Positions 9,927 to 18,803 of a stretch of DNA of 64,000 nucleotides are shown here, piece after piece. Position numbers and translations under genes: made by a program. The DNA comes from Mesorhizobium sp. STM 4661 (GTDB lineage: Bacteria; Pseudomonadota; Alphaproteobacteria; Rhizobiales; Rhizobiaceae): contig NZ_CAAF010000047.1 in NCBI RefSeq assembly GCF_000359125.1, forward strand, positions 152,611 through 216,610, given 5' to 3'. Within the stretch, counting starts at the first letter, position 1, and every line of letters begins with the position of its first letter. The notes under the pieces are model-generated. The model was not told the DNA's origin, ran no database searches, and worked only from the letters and a program-made list of their open reading frames with translations.

Positions 9927-11098
9927 ACGCGGTAGCCAAGATAGACGACAATGTGGCCGAGCTGGAGATGGAAGCTCCCACGCAGCCGGCGGCAACCCCC
10001 GTGGCGGTCACTCCGCCGGTGGCACCGGCGCCGGTGGCGCCCAGGAAGAAGCGCCGCCTTGGCCGTTTCCTGCTGATGGTCGCGCTGCCTGCCGCGCTGA
10101 TCGCCGGCGGCGCTTACGTCTGGGTGACCGGCGGCCGCTATCAGGAAACCGAGAACGCCAATCTCCAGCAGGCCAAGGTGTCGATCGCCTCGGATACGGC
10201 GGGCCGCATCGTTCAGGTCGATATCGCCGACAACCAGTCTGTCAAGCAGGGCGATGTGCTGTTCGCCATCGATCCCGAGCCTTACCGGATCGCGCTGGCC
10301 CAGGCCGACGCGGCGGTGGCCGGCGCGCGCCTCAATGTCGAGCAACTGCGCGCGGCCTATAGCCAGGCGACGTCGCAGGAGAAATCCGACGCCAGCGAAG
10401 TCGGCTACGCGCAGTCGCAATACGACCGCGCCGCCGACCTCTCCCGCAAGGGCATCAACGCCAAGTCTTCGCTGGACGAGGCCAGGAACGATCTCGACAA
10501 GGCCAAGCAGCAACTGGCTGTGGCCCAGCAGGGTATCGTCAGCGCCAAGGCGGCACTTGGCGGCAATCCGGACATCGAGACCGACAAGCATCCGACCGTG
10601 ATGGCGGCACTCGCCGCGCGCGACAAGGCCGCCTATGATTTGGCGCAAACCACGGTCAAGGCGCCCGCCGACGGCGTCATCAGCCAGGCCTCTTCGTTCA
10701 AGGTCGGCCAGTATGTCGGCTCGGGTACGCCGCTGTTTTCGCTTGTCGAAACCGGCGACACCTGGATCGATGCCAATTTCAAGGAAACCCAGCTCACTCA
10801 TATGAAGCCCGGCCAGAAGGCCGAGATCGTGGTCGACACCTATCCGGGCCGGACTTTCGAGGCCGCCGTCAAGGCGATCGGCGCCGGCACGGGGGCGGAG
10901 TTCTCGCTGCTGCCCGCCCAGAACGCCACCGGCAACTGGGTCAAGGTCACCCAGCGCATTCCGGTCCGCCTGGAACTGACCGACGCCGACGCCAAGATGG
11001 CGCTGCGCACCGGCATGAGCGCGACCGTCACCGTGGATACCGGCGTTGCCCGCGGCTTTCCCAAGATCTTCGGCCACGCCACGGCGGGCGAGCACTAA
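9923..11098 (+). CDS. HlyD-family membrane fusion protein, EmrA type
   Basis: The 391-residue periplasmic adaptor of a multidrug efflux system. A Pro/Ala-rich cytoplasmic tail is followed by one membrane anchor (FLLMVALPAALIAGGAYVWV, about residues 48-67). A split lipoyl domain (ASDTAGRIVQVDIADNQSVKQGDVLFAID and TVKAPADGVISQASSFKVGQYV, quoted here as landmarks in parts) brackets a coiled-coil hairpin. A beta-barrel (TWIDANFKETQLTHMKPGQKAEI) lies near the end. It partners the DHA2 pump encoded at 11501. An outer-membrane channel gene is not in the window. Confidence 0.93.
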   Translation: MNAVAKIDDNVAELEMEAPTQPAATPVAVTPPVAPAPVAPRKKRRLGRFLLMVALPAALIAGGAYVWVTGGRYQETENANLQQAKVSIASDTAGRIVQVDIADNQSVKQGDVLFAIDPEPYRIALAQADAAVAGARLNVEQLRAAYSQATSQEKSDASEVGYAQSQYDRAADLSRKGINAKSSLDEARNDLDKAKQQLAVAQQGIVSAKAALGGNPDIETDKHPTVMAALAARDKAAYDLAQTTVKAPADGVISQASSFKVGQYVGSGTPLFSLVETGDTWIDANFKETQLTHMKPGQKAEIVVDTYPGRTFEAAVKAIGAGTGAEFSLLPAQNATGNWVKVTQRIPVRLELTDADAKMALRTGMSATVTVDTGVARGFPKIFGHATAGEH

Positions 11099-11234
11099 AC
11101 ATACTCGCCACTCTGGCGAGGTGAATGACAGGATTGGTCCGATGGGAGGTTGGCGAAGGGTTGAGGGTTTGAACCGGGCCGCGTTGCGGCCTGGCCGGAG
11201 CCTGAACAACCCAGCGCGGGACCCTTCGGTCCTC

Positions 11235-11358
11235 AGGTTTCCGGGCGGCGGGCGCCCGTTTTCTCGAGACGCTCGGTCGATGTAACCCCCACATCGATAG
11301 TCGCGTCCCACCGCGATGAGGGTCTCTCCACACGGAAGGCCTCGCCGCCCGGAAACCT
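11235..11358. repeat. 124-bp element bounded by perfect 16-bp inverted repeats
   Basis: AGGTTTCCGGGCGGCG (11235-11250) and CGCCGCCCGGAAACCT (11343-11358) are exact inverted copies. Inside, TCGATGT (11277-11283) and ACATCGA (11291-11297) form a second perfect hairpin with a seven-base AACCCCC loop. The structure sits in the 402-bp gap between the adaptor and pump genes. It may be a miniature mobile element or encode a structured RNA; no family was recognised. The rest of the gap (11099-11234 and 11408-11500) shows no gene. Confidence 0.75.
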
Positions 11359-11360
11359 AA

Positions 11361-11407
11361 TGCATGTCGCGCAAAAGTGCGCAGTGGTTTTGCGACAACG
11401 ACATGCA
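11361..11407. repeat. Short palindromic repeat, family A
   Basis: Outer arms TGCATGTCG and CGACATGCA are perfect inverted repeats, with inner GCAAAA and TTTTGC around the core AAAAGTGCGCAGTGG. It shares its inner core and architecture with copies near 25530, 28626, 30248, 37022 and 57328. Confidence 0.8.
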
Positions 11408-11500
11408 TAAAAACAATAACTTAAGCGCGTCGCATAATTCCGATCTGACGCGACGCGCTTCAGTGTACACGTTTTTGTTACCTGTCGGAAGTTCCGCATC

Positions 11501-13036
11501 ATGAGCACGCCAGAAGCCTTTCGCGAAGTACCGCACCGCGGCCTGATCACCGTTGCGCTCATGCTGGCGACGATCATGCAGGCGCTCGACACCACGATCG
11601 CCAACGTCGCGCTGCCGACCATGACCGGCGATCTTGGCGCCTCTCCGGACAACATCAACTGGGTGCTGACTTCCTACATCGTTGCCGCCGCCATCATGAC
11701 GCCGGTGACCGGCTGGCTGGCCGACCGCTTCGGCCGCAAGGAACTGTTCCTGACGTCGGTGGTCGGCTTCACCATCTTCTCGATGCTGTGCGGCATCGCC
11801 TGGAGCCTGGAGACCATGGTGTTCTTCCGGTTGATGCAAGGCGTGTTCGGCGCCGCGATCGTGCCGCTGTCGCAAACCTTCCTGCTCGATATCAACCCGA
11901 AGGAACGCCACGGCCAGGCCATGGCCATCTGGGGCGCCGGCATCATGCTGGGCCCGATCCTGGGCCCGACGCTCGGTGGCTGGCTGACCGAGAATTTCAA
12001 CTGGCGCTGGGTGTTCTTCATCAACCTGCCGGTCGGCATCCTCGCCTTCCTTGGCATGGCCGCCTATTTGCCGGCCGTTGCAAGGCGCATACGCAGCTTC
12101 GATTTCTTCGGCTTCGCCATGATATCGCTCGGCGTCGGCGCGCTGCAGCTGATGCTGGATCGCGGCGGCGAGGTCGACTGGTTTTCCTCGGTCGAGATCT
12201 GGATCGAACTCGGTCTTTCGCTGACCGGCTTCTGGGTGTTCATCATTCACACGGTGACGGCGGAACATCCCTTCATCGACCCCAAGATCTTCCTCGACCG
12301 CAATTTCGTCGCCGGGCTGGCGTTCATCTTCGTCATGGGCGTGCTCATCCTTGCGAGCATGTCGCTGCTGCCGCCAATGCTGGCGACCATCTTCGGCTAT
12401 CCGACCATGACCATCGGTGTCGTCATAGGTCCCCGCGGCATCGGCACCATGGTTGCGATGCTCCTGGTCGGCCGCATCATGAACAAGGTCGACGCCAGAA
12501 TCCTCGTCGTCATCGGCTTCCTGCTCACCGCGCAGTCTCTCTACACCATGGCCAGCTTCACGCCGCAGATGGACAACTGGCTGATCCTCTCCTCCGGCGT
12601 CATCCAGGGCCTGGGAATGGGCATGGTGTTCGTGCCGCTGTCGACCGTGGCCTTCGCCACGCTCGACGCGCGCTACCGCACCGATGCCACGGCGCTATTC
12701 AGCCTGGTGCGCAATCTTGGCTCGTCGATCGGCGTCTCGGTCGTGACGGTTCTTCTGGTGCGCAACACGCAGGTCAACCACAGCGAGCTCTCGGCCTTCA
12801 TCAACCCGTTCAACCCGAACCTGTGGGCGGTCTCGCCAGCGGCGGCAGGCGGCGATCCAACAGCACTTTCCCAGATGGACAGAATGGTCAATATCCAAGC
12901 GATGATGATCTCTTACATCAACGACTTCAAGCTGCTGATGATGATGACGCTGCTTGCCGTCCCGTTTGTCTTCCTGCTGCGCAAGCCAAAGGCTGGTCCG
13001 GCCGCCGGTGGCGCGCCTGCCGCGCATATGGATTGA
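11501..13036 (+). CDS. DHA2-family drug:proton antiporter, EmrB/QacA type
   Basis: A 511-residue inner-membrane MFS exporter with about 14 hydrophobic segments. Landmarks are the N-terminal ALDTTIANVALPTMTGDL, the loop motif GWLADRFGRKELF, the antiporter motif GPILGPTLGGWLTENFNWRWVFFIN (quoted as landmark, residues about 147-171), and LGSSIGVSVVT. The family uses the proton gradient to expel drugs or other amphiphiles with a HlyD adaptor. The adaptor gene is upstream, separated by a repeat-filled gap rather than overlapping as in most emrAB operons. An independent promoter in that gap is possible. Confidence 0.94.
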   Translation: MSTPEAFREVPHRGLITVALMLATIMQALDTTIANVALPTMTGDLGASPDNINWVLTSYIVAAAIMTPVTGWLADRFGRKELFLTSVVGFTIFSMLCGIAWSLETMVFFRLMQGVFGAAIVPLSQTFLLDINPKERHGQAMAIWGAGIMLGPILGPTLGGWLTENFNWRWVFFINLPVGILAFLGMAAYLPAVARRIRSFDFFGFAMISLGVGALQLMLDRGGEVDWFSSVEIWIELGLSLTGFWVFIIHTVTAEHPFIDPKIFLDRNFVAGLAFIFVMGVLILASMSLLPPMLATIFGYPTMTIGVVIGPRGIGTMVAMLLVGRIMNKVDARILVVIGFLLTAQSLYTMASFTPQMDNWLILSSGVIQGLGMGMVFVPLSTVAFATLDARYRTDATALFSLVRNLGSSIGVSVVTVLLVRNTQVNHSELSAFINPFNPNLWAVSPAAAGGDPTALSQMDRMVNIQAMMISYINDFKLLMMMTLLAVPFVFLLRKPKAGPAAGGAPAAHMD

Positions 13037-13057
13037 TGAGCGGGCAGGGGGACAGGT

Positions 13058-13594
13058 CTATTTCCCCAGCACGAGGCACCAGTAGCGGATCTCGCTGTCG
13101 CGTCCGTCGCGGACATAGGCGAGGCCGAAGCGGGTGAAGCGCGGATCGAGCATATTGCGGCGGTGGCCTGCCGAACGCATCCAGATGTCGAACAGTTTCT
13201 GCTGGTCGAAACGGCCTTCGGCGATGTTTTCGGCTGCCGCCCCGGCAATGCCGTTGTCCTTGACGCGCGAGGCAAAGTCCTTGCCCCAGCCGACGGTGTG
13301 ATTCATGCGGCCGCGCCCGGCCATATAGCTGGCCTGCTGCAGCGCCGCCTGTTCGAGTTGCTGATCCGGCGCGAGTGGCCCGAGCCCGGCGCTAGCGCGG
13401 ATGCCGGCCAGCGTGCCGGTGGCAGAGGCGGAGACACCGGCGCCTTCGCCGGTCGGAAGTGATACGGTGCCGCAGGCGGCGAGCCCGGCCAGCGCGGCAA
13501 GGCCGACGCCCCTGAGCAGCGTGCGCCGGTTCAGAACCGGGTGCATCTGGCCGGAGCCGGATTGTGCGGGAGAACAATTGGCGATTTCGATCAT
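13058..13594 (-). CDS. CAP/SCP-domain exported lipoprotein
   Basis: A 178-residue cell-envelope protein. The N-terminal segment NRRTLLRGVGLAALAGLAAC combines a twin-arginine-like start with a lipobox (LAAC), so it is probably lipidated. The CAP domain follows: LEQAALQQASYMAGRGRMNHTVG, ENIAEGRFDQQ and MRSAGHRRNMLDPRFTRFGLAYV, the last being the conserved CAP signature around the metal-site His. Function in bacteria is not settled. The start at 13594 is used; MHPVLNRR at 13546 is an alternative that keeps the signal peptide. It is convergent with the MFS gene. Confidence 0.88.
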   Translation of the reverse strand: MIEIANCSPAQSGSGQMHPVLNRRTLLRGVGLAALAGLAACGTVSLPTGEGAGVSASATGTLAGIRASAGLGPLAPDQQLEQAALQQASYMAGRGRMNHTVGWGKDFASRVKDNGIAGAAAENIAEGRFDQQKLFDIWMRSAGHRRNMLDPRFTRFGLAYVRDGRDSEIRYWCLVLGK

Positions 13595-13781
13595 GCTTGC
13601 CTGACATAACGGCGATCATGGCTTTTGCCGGGCAGGATGGTGAAATCGCTTGATGCCAGCCAGGATGCCATCGACTTGGCGACAACCGCCCCTAAATCGA
13701 CTACCATAGTGCTTGTACGAGAAGTGGCAGCTATGGGCGGCCATCCAGGCGGTGACCGCCCCGACACACGGGAGGAAGGTT

Positions 13782-14606
13782 ATGGCCGGCTTTCATGTCA
13801 TGGCGGACGCACGTGGAATGCACGTGCAGCCCACGGTGCGCCGCATCACCAGCGCGGATCTCTGGGATGCGCTGCGGCTCGGCGCCGACGATTTCTGGGC
13901 CAAGCCCTCGCATTACGTGTTCCTGTGCCTGATCTATCCGATCGTTGGCCTGATCCTGACGCAATGGTCGTCCGGTTCCAACGCCATCCAACTTATCTAT
14001 CCCTTGATGTCGGGCTTTGCCCTCGTCGGCCCGTTTGCCGCCATCGGCCTCTACGAGATCAGCCGCCGGCGCGAGCTCGGCATGAACACCGACTGGCGGC
14101 ATGCGCTGGATGTGCGCCGCTCGCCGGCGCTGCCGGCGATCGCGGTGATCGGCATCACGCTGCTCGCTTTGTTCCTGCTGTGGCTGTACACGGCCCAGGC
14201 GATCTATACCGGCCTGTTCGGCGACCAGCCGCCGGCCTCGATCGGCGCCTTCATCCGCGAGGTTCTGACGACCAGCAAGGGCTGGACGCTGATCCTGCTC
14301 GGCAATGCGGCCGGCTTCGTCTTTGCGGTGGTCGTGCTGGCAACGACTGTCATCGCTTTTCCGCTGTTGCTCGACCGCGACGTCGGGGTCGTCTCGGCCA
14401 TCGAGACCTCGGCGCGCGCGGTGATGGCAAACCCGCTGCAGATGGCGCTGTGGGGCCTGATCGTCGCCGTGCTTCTGGTCTTGGGCTCGATCCCGCTGTT
14501 TGCCGGGCTCGCAGTCGTCATGCCGATCCTCGGCCACGCGACCTGGCATCTCTATCGCAGGGTGGTCGAGCCGGAGCGGGCGCAGCAGATAAGGCGGCCA
14601 ATGTAG
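13782..14606 (+). CDS. DUF2189-type integral membrane protein
   Basis: A 274-residue inner-membrane protein with about six hydrophobic segments, among them YVFLCLIYPIVGLIL, YPLMSGFALVGPFAAIGLY and LWGLIVAVLLVLGSIPLFAGL. The residues around DDFWAKPSHYVF and LYEISRRRELG are characteristic of the DUF2189 family, whose role is unknown. The ATG at 13782 has a strong ribosome binding site (GGAGGAAGG). It is a single-gene unit between a convergent pair; a partial family-B repeat follows at 14609. Confidence 0.85.
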   Translation: MAGFHVMADARGMHVQPTVRRITSADLWDALRLGADDFWAKPSHYVFLCLIYPIVGLILTQWSSGSNAIQLIYPLMSGFALVGPFAAIGLYEISRRRELGMNTDWRHALDVRRSPALPAIAVIGITLLALFLLWLYTAQAIYTGLFGDQPPASIGAFIREVLTTSKGWTLILLGNAAGFVFAVVVLATTVIAFPLLLDRDVGVVSAIETSARAVMANPLQMALWGLIVAVLLVLGSIPLFAGLAVVMPILGHATWHLYRRVVEPERAQQIRRPM

Positions 14607-14608
14607 GC

Positions 14609-14645
14609 CGGCAGGCCAGAGGGGGCGCTGTCCCGCCAGCCGGTC
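14609..14645. repeat. Partial family-B palindromic element
   Basis: GGCCGGCAGGCCAGAGGGGG followed by CGCTGTCCCGCC is the reverse complement of the left end of the full elements at 45331 and 49962. Only one end is present here. Confidence 0.65.
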
Positions 14646-14668
14646 ATTTCTGGGCGACGGCCCACCCC

Positions 14669-16669
14669 TCAACCGACGATGCGCAGGTTCGACAGTTCGT
14701 TGGCGATTTCCTTGAAATTGTCCGACAGCGTGGCCCCGGTCGCGTTCCAGAACAGCTTGGCTGGCTTGGTCGGGTCGGTCGCATCCTTGCGGAAGCGCGA
14801 GTCCGAGGAACATTTTTTCAGCGCGTCGAGCGCATTCTTGTCGTCGGTGGCCGACAGGTCGAGCGCCACGGTCATGACGAGAATGTTCGAGTTCTTCGCA
14901 TTGGCGCAAAGGGTCTGCATCTGCTCGTCCAGCGCGGCGGTGTAGTTGCCGCTGGTATAGGTGGTCTTGTCGACATCGTCGCTTGTGTTCATGAACAGCC
15001 GGGTCACGCTTCCCGCCCCCGGATATGTCAGGCCGGTATAACCGTAAGCGGCGTAGGTCGACCTGTTGTTGGCATAGTTGCCGTCGCTGACGGCGCTGTA
15101 GGTGTTGGCGCCGTCGGTCAGCACGATGACCACCTTGTCGTTGCCCCGTTCGTTGTTCGGCCGCCCGTCGGTGAACGGTTCGTTGCTCGACACCGTCCGC
15201 CAGCCCCAGGCCAGGCCCTCCGGCACGTTGGTGTTGCCGTTCGGCGCCATGGCGTCGATGGCGTCCTCGATCTCCTGTTTCTCGGCAAGCTGGCTCACAT
15301 CCTTCAGCGGCGTGATCGGGTTGGTCGTGCAGGAAGAACTCGGACCATCGCCCGCGGCGGCCGATTTCGAGCCGTAAGGCTTGACCAGGAAATATTTACG
15401 CATGTCCGACTGCCGTTGCGCGGCGGTCGGATCGGCGGTGTAGGGCCAGTCGGCCCACCAGTTGTTGCCGTAATTATAGGACATGCTGTCGACGTCGTTG
15501 GTGCCGTCGCGGTTGAAATCGCGCCACAGCGTGCCGGCTTCGTCAGGCGCGAACATCGGCACGAACAGCGTGGCCGGATTTGCGCTTTCCGGCGTCGTGT
15601 CGTCGTCATTGTAGGGATACGGCCTCGCCTCCACGCAGCCCTGCCAGCTCGCATAGCGGCTGGTGGTATAAATGTACTCCGGGGTGGTCCAGTGGCCGGT
15701 CCGGCAAGTGCCGTTTCTCCTGTATTCGTCGCAGATATATTGCTTGGTGTTTGGCACCTCTTCGCGGCCGGATTCGACCGTCATGTCGGCGTACAGGCTG
15801 AAGCGGGTCAGCGGCTGGTTTTCGGTGTCACCCCAGCCGGTGCCGCGCTTGTACCAGACGCCGCCGATCTTCTCGGCGTATTTGTCTGGATCATTGGCCG
15901 CGGTCATCACCGTCCAGTCGAAATCCTCATGCTGGATCGGCGAGATGCCGTCCTGATCCATCCATCTGTCTTCGTCATGGGTGGGGCCGACATTGACCGA
16001 GGCGGCGAATGGCACGAGAGAGAACTGCACCGGTTTGCTGATCTGCTTCATCTGTTGCGCCTGCAGCGCCAGGGTTCCGACAAGCTGCTTGGCGGCCGCC
16101 TTCAACAGGTCTATCCGCTTCTGGCCGGTGCCTGAGCCGAGATAGTCCATCGAGCCGGAATTATCGATCACGAGGGCGACTTCCAGCGTGTTCTTGAGGC
16201 GGATGTCCGAGCACGCGGTGTAGGTTGTATCCTTGGCGGTCCCGCCGATCAGCATAGCGGCGGCCGGCAGAAAATAGGGATGGTACGTCAGGGCGCTGCA
16301 GAGCTTCAACGTGCCGCCGCCCGCATTGTTGTTGGGCAGGGTGACGGTAAGCACCGCATTCGCCGGATCGACGGAACTGAGATTGGCCTCGAAGAAATTC
16401 TTGGCATAGGCCTTGGCATCGTTGTCGCTTGCGCCCTCGACGATCTGCTGAGCGGTGGCGATGCCGGCGGCGTCCAGGGCGTTCAGCGCGTCCTGCTTCT
16501 GGCGGAGCAGTTGCGAGTAGTCGATGCTGAGTGCCAACCCGCCCATCAGCGGCACCATGGTGATGACCGTCATCAGCGTGTAGTTACCGCGCCGATCCCG
16601 CCAGAATTTGCCCAACATGTCCTTGATTGCCCCCAGCAAGCCCCAGTTATCGCTGGACATTGTCATCAA
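14669..16669 (-). CDS. TadG-like pilus-assembly protein with von Willebrand A domain
   Basis: A 666-residue envelope protein. Residues about 20-65 form a TadE/TadG-type N-terminus: RRGNYTLMTVITMVPLMGGL, one membrane segment, then DYSQLLRQKQDALNALDAAG. A von Willebrand A domain starts near 165 with a complete metal-binding motif (LVIDNSGSMD, i.e. DxSxS). A long Asn/Thr/Tyr-rich insert separates it from VIVLTDGANTYS and the C-terminal IANELSNLRIVG. TadG proteins belong to the Flp/Tad pilus machinery, but no other tad gene is adjacent, so it may act alone on the cell surface. Upstream (16670-16914) nothing was recognised. Confidence 0.9.
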   Translation of the reverse strand: MMTMSSDNWGLLGAIKDMLGKFWRDRRGNYTLMTVITMVPLMGGLALSIDYSQLLRQKQDALNALDAAGIATAQQIVEGASDNDAKAYAKNFFEANLSSVDPANAVLTVTLPNNNAGGGTLKLCSALTYHPYFLPAAAMLIGGTAKDTTYTACSDIRLKNTLEVALVIDNSGSMDYLGSGTGQKRIDLLKAAAKQLVGTLALQAQQMKQISKPVQFSLVPFAASVNVGPTHDEDRWMDQDGISPIQHEDFDWTVMTAANDPDKYAEKIGGVWYKRGTGWGDTENQPLTRFSLYADMTVESGREEVPNTKQYICDEYRRNGTCRTGHWTTPEYIYTTSRYASWQGCVEARPYPYNDDDTTPESANPATLFVPMFAPDEAGTLWRDFNRDGTNDVDSMSYNYGNNWWADWPYTADPTAAQRQSDMRKYFLVKPYGSKSAAAGDGPSSSCTTNPITPLKDVSQLAEKQEIEDAIDAMAPNGNTNVPEGLAWGWRTVSSNEPFTDGRPNNERGNDKVVIVLTDGANTYSAVSDGNYANNRSTYAAYGYTGLTYPGAGSVTRLFMNTSDDVDKTTYTSGNYTAALDEQMQTLCANAKNSNILVMTVALDLSATDDKNALDALKKCSSDSRFRKDATDPTKPAKLFWNATGATLSDNFKEIANELSNLRIVG

Positions 16670-16914
16670 TCGCTAAATTTCAGATTGCTAAAATATATCC
16701 AAGATGAGCTCGTCTTTTCAAAGCCGGTTAACTATTCCTCCGGCCCGGTCCATGGCCTTTCCTGATCCACCACTGGCGAGATGGTGGGCTTTGGATACAC
16801 GGAGCATTTATGTCGATGCCAGCCGCCATTGGCGAAAGCTGGTGACAGGGTTAAGAGCTTCAGCTATCCAAACCCGGCTGCGGCGGACCGTCGGCGGCGA
16901 CTCCTGCAAACATC

Positions 16915-17793
16915 ATGACCTGGGAAAATGGTATGGCGCATTCGCCCGACATCATCGGCTCGCTCGCGGATTTGTCGGGTGCATACGCGGCCATCCTTTG
17001 CGATGTCTGGGGCGTGGTCCACAATGGTGAATGGCATTTCCCCGCGGCGGCCGAGGCGCTGGCCACCGCGCGCGCGACGAAAATACCCGTGGTTCTCATC
17101 ACCAACTCACCGCGCCGAAGCGCTGACGTGGTGGCGCAGATGAATACGATCGGCGTTCCGGCGGCCGCCTATGACCGCGTCGTCACCTCCGGCGATGTGA
17201 CCCGCGACCTGATTGCGGAGGGGCCGCGAAAGATCTTCCATATCGGCGCGGACCGCGATTTCACGCTCTATGACGGCCTTGACGTCGATCTTGTCGAGGA
17301 GTTCGAGGCCTCCGGCGTGGTCTGCACCGGCCTGTTCGACGACGAGGTGGAAAAGCCGGAAGACTATGCCGATCTCCTGCGGCGGCTGCGCGCCAGGAAC
17401 CTGCCCTTCATCTGCGCCAATCCCGATATCATGGTCGAGCGCGGCCAGCGGATGATCTGGTGCGCGGGGGCACTTGCCCGCGACTATGCCCAGCTTGGCG
17501 GACGCACGCTGATTGCGGGAAAGCCTTTTGCGCCGGTCTATGATGTCGCGCTGAAGGAAGTCGCCGAATTGCTCGGCCGCCCGGTCGAGCGCTCGCAAGT
17601 GCTGGCCATAGGCGATGGCATGATGACCGATATCAAGGGCGCTGCCGACAATGGCTTCGATGTGCTCTACGTATCGGGCGGCATCCACGCTCGCGACTAT
17701 GGCGATCCGCTGCAACCGGATCCGGCCAGGCTGGCCGCCTTTCTGGAAAAGCATGGTTACCGGCCGGTCGCGGTCATTCCGAGCCTGCGGTAG
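16915..17793 (+). CDS. HAD-superfamily class IIA hydrolase (TIGR01459 type)
   Basis: A cytoplasmic phosphatase of about 292 residues. The nucleophile motif is CDVWGVVHNGEW (DxWG with the second Asp replaced by Trp-Gly, as usual for this class IIA group), motif II is LITNSPR, the Lys is in AGKPFAPVYDVAL, and motif IV is AIGDGMMTDIKGA. The substrate is unknown. In alphaproteobacteria this gene habitually lies before ribF, as here (24 bp gap), which hints at a link to riboflavin phosphate metabolism. The start may be 16915 or MAHSPDI at 16933; neither has a clear ribosome binding site. Confidence 0.9.
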   Translation: MTWENGMAHSPDIIGSLADLSGAYAAILCDVWGVVHNGEWHFPAAAEALATARATKIPVVLITNSPRRSADVVAQMNTIGVPAAAYDRVVTSGDVTRDLIAEGPRKIFHIGADRDFTLYDGLDVDLVEEFEASGVVCTGLFDDEVEKPEDYADLLRRLRARNLPFICANPDIMVERGQRMIWCAGALARDYAQLGGRTLIAGKPFAPVYDVALKEVAELLGRPVERSQVLAIGDGMMTDIKGAADNGFDVLYVSGGIHARDYGDPLQPDPARLAAFLEKHGYRPVAVIPSLR

Positions 17794-17817
17794 GGTCGTT
17801 CCCATGGAAACCTCGAA

Positions 17818-18801
17818 ATGACCGAAGCCTTCGAACGCATTTCCGCAACCTCGCCGCTGCCCCCCGGTTTGCGCGGCGGCGTGGTGGCGATCGGCAATTT
17901 CGACGGCGTTCACCGCGGCCATCAGGCCGTGCTCGAGCGCGCGCTGGCCGAGGCTCGGCGACGTGGCGTGCCGGCCCTGGCGCTGAGCTTCGAGCCGCAT
18001 CCGCGAAAGGTGTTCCGGCCCGACATCCCGCTGTTCGTGCTGACGCCGCCGCCGATGAAGGCGCGGCTTTTGTCGCTTCTGGGTTTTGCCGCGCTCGTCG
18101 AACAGCCGTTCACGCGCGACTTCGCTTCCTTGTCGGCGGAAGCCTTCGTGACCGACGTGCTGGACCGGAATCTCGGCATAAGTCATGCCGTGACCGGTTT
18201 CGATTTCCATTTCGGCAAGGACAGGCAAGGTGGCCCGGCCTATTTGATGGCGGCCGGCGAACGCCACGGCTTCGGCGTCACCCTGGTCGACGCTTTCCGC
18301 GCCGAGGGCGCCGAGGTGGTGTCGTCGAGCCGCATCCGCACGCTGCTCTGCGAGGGCGAGGTGGCAGAGGCCGCCGGCCTGCTCGGCTACCGCTTCACGG
18401 TTGAAAGCGAAGTGATCGGCGGACAGCGGCTTGGCCGCACGCTGGGCTTTCCGACCGCCAATATGAGGCTTTCAGCGGAAGCGACCCTGAAGGAAGGGAT
18501 TTATGCCGTTCGCTTTCGCCGCGCCGACGGCACGCTGCACGACGGCGTGGCCAATTTCGGCCGCCGTCCGACCGTTGACGACAATGGCGCGCCGCTTCTG
18601 GAAACTTTCGTCTTCGACTTTTCCGGTGATCTCTACGGCGAGATCTGCGCGGTGTCCTTCTTCGGCTACCTGCGCTCAGAGGTGAAGTTCGACGGGCTCG
18701 ACGCGCTGGTCGCGCAGATGAAGCGCGACGAGGCCGAGGCGAGGGCACTGCTCGCCGGCGTCAGCCCGCTTTCCGAGCTCGACGCCGCCATTACTTTCTG
18801 A
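17818..18801 (+). CDS. ribF: Bifunctional riboflavin kinase / FAD synthetase
   Basis: Makes FMN from riboflavin and ATP, then FAD from FMN and ATP. The N-terminal FAD-synthetase half has the nucleotidyltransferase motif GNFDGVHRGHQ (residues about 26-36) and SSSRIRTLL near 161. The C-terminal kinase half shows GRTLGFPTANM and GVANFGRRPTVDDN. The length of 327 is normal. It follows the HAD hydrolase closely. In many relatives ileS comes soon after ribF; here about 6.8 kb intervene. Confidence 0.96.
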   Translation: MTEAFERISATSPLPPGLRGGVVAIGNFDGVHRGHQAVLERALAEARRRGVPALALSFEPHPRKVFRPDIPLFVLTPPPMKARLLSLLGFAALVEQPFTRDFASLSAEAFVTDVLDRNLGISHAVTGFDFHFGKDRQGGPAYLMAAGERHGFGVTLVDAFRAEGAEVVSSSRIRTLLCEGEVAEAAGLLGYRFTVESEVIGGQRLGRTLGFPTANMRLSAEATLKEGIYAVRFRRADGTLHDGVANFGRRPTVDDNGAPLLETFVFDFSGDLYGEICAVSFFGYLRSEVKFDGLDALVAQMKRDEAEARALLAGVSPLSELDAAITF

Positions 18802-18803
18802 AC

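Noticed and set aside
13625..16135. Long forward open frame of about 830 codons over the DUF2189 and TadG genes
   Set aside because: It spans two well-supported genes on different frames and strands and has a His/Arg/Val-rich composition typical of a GC-rich shadow.
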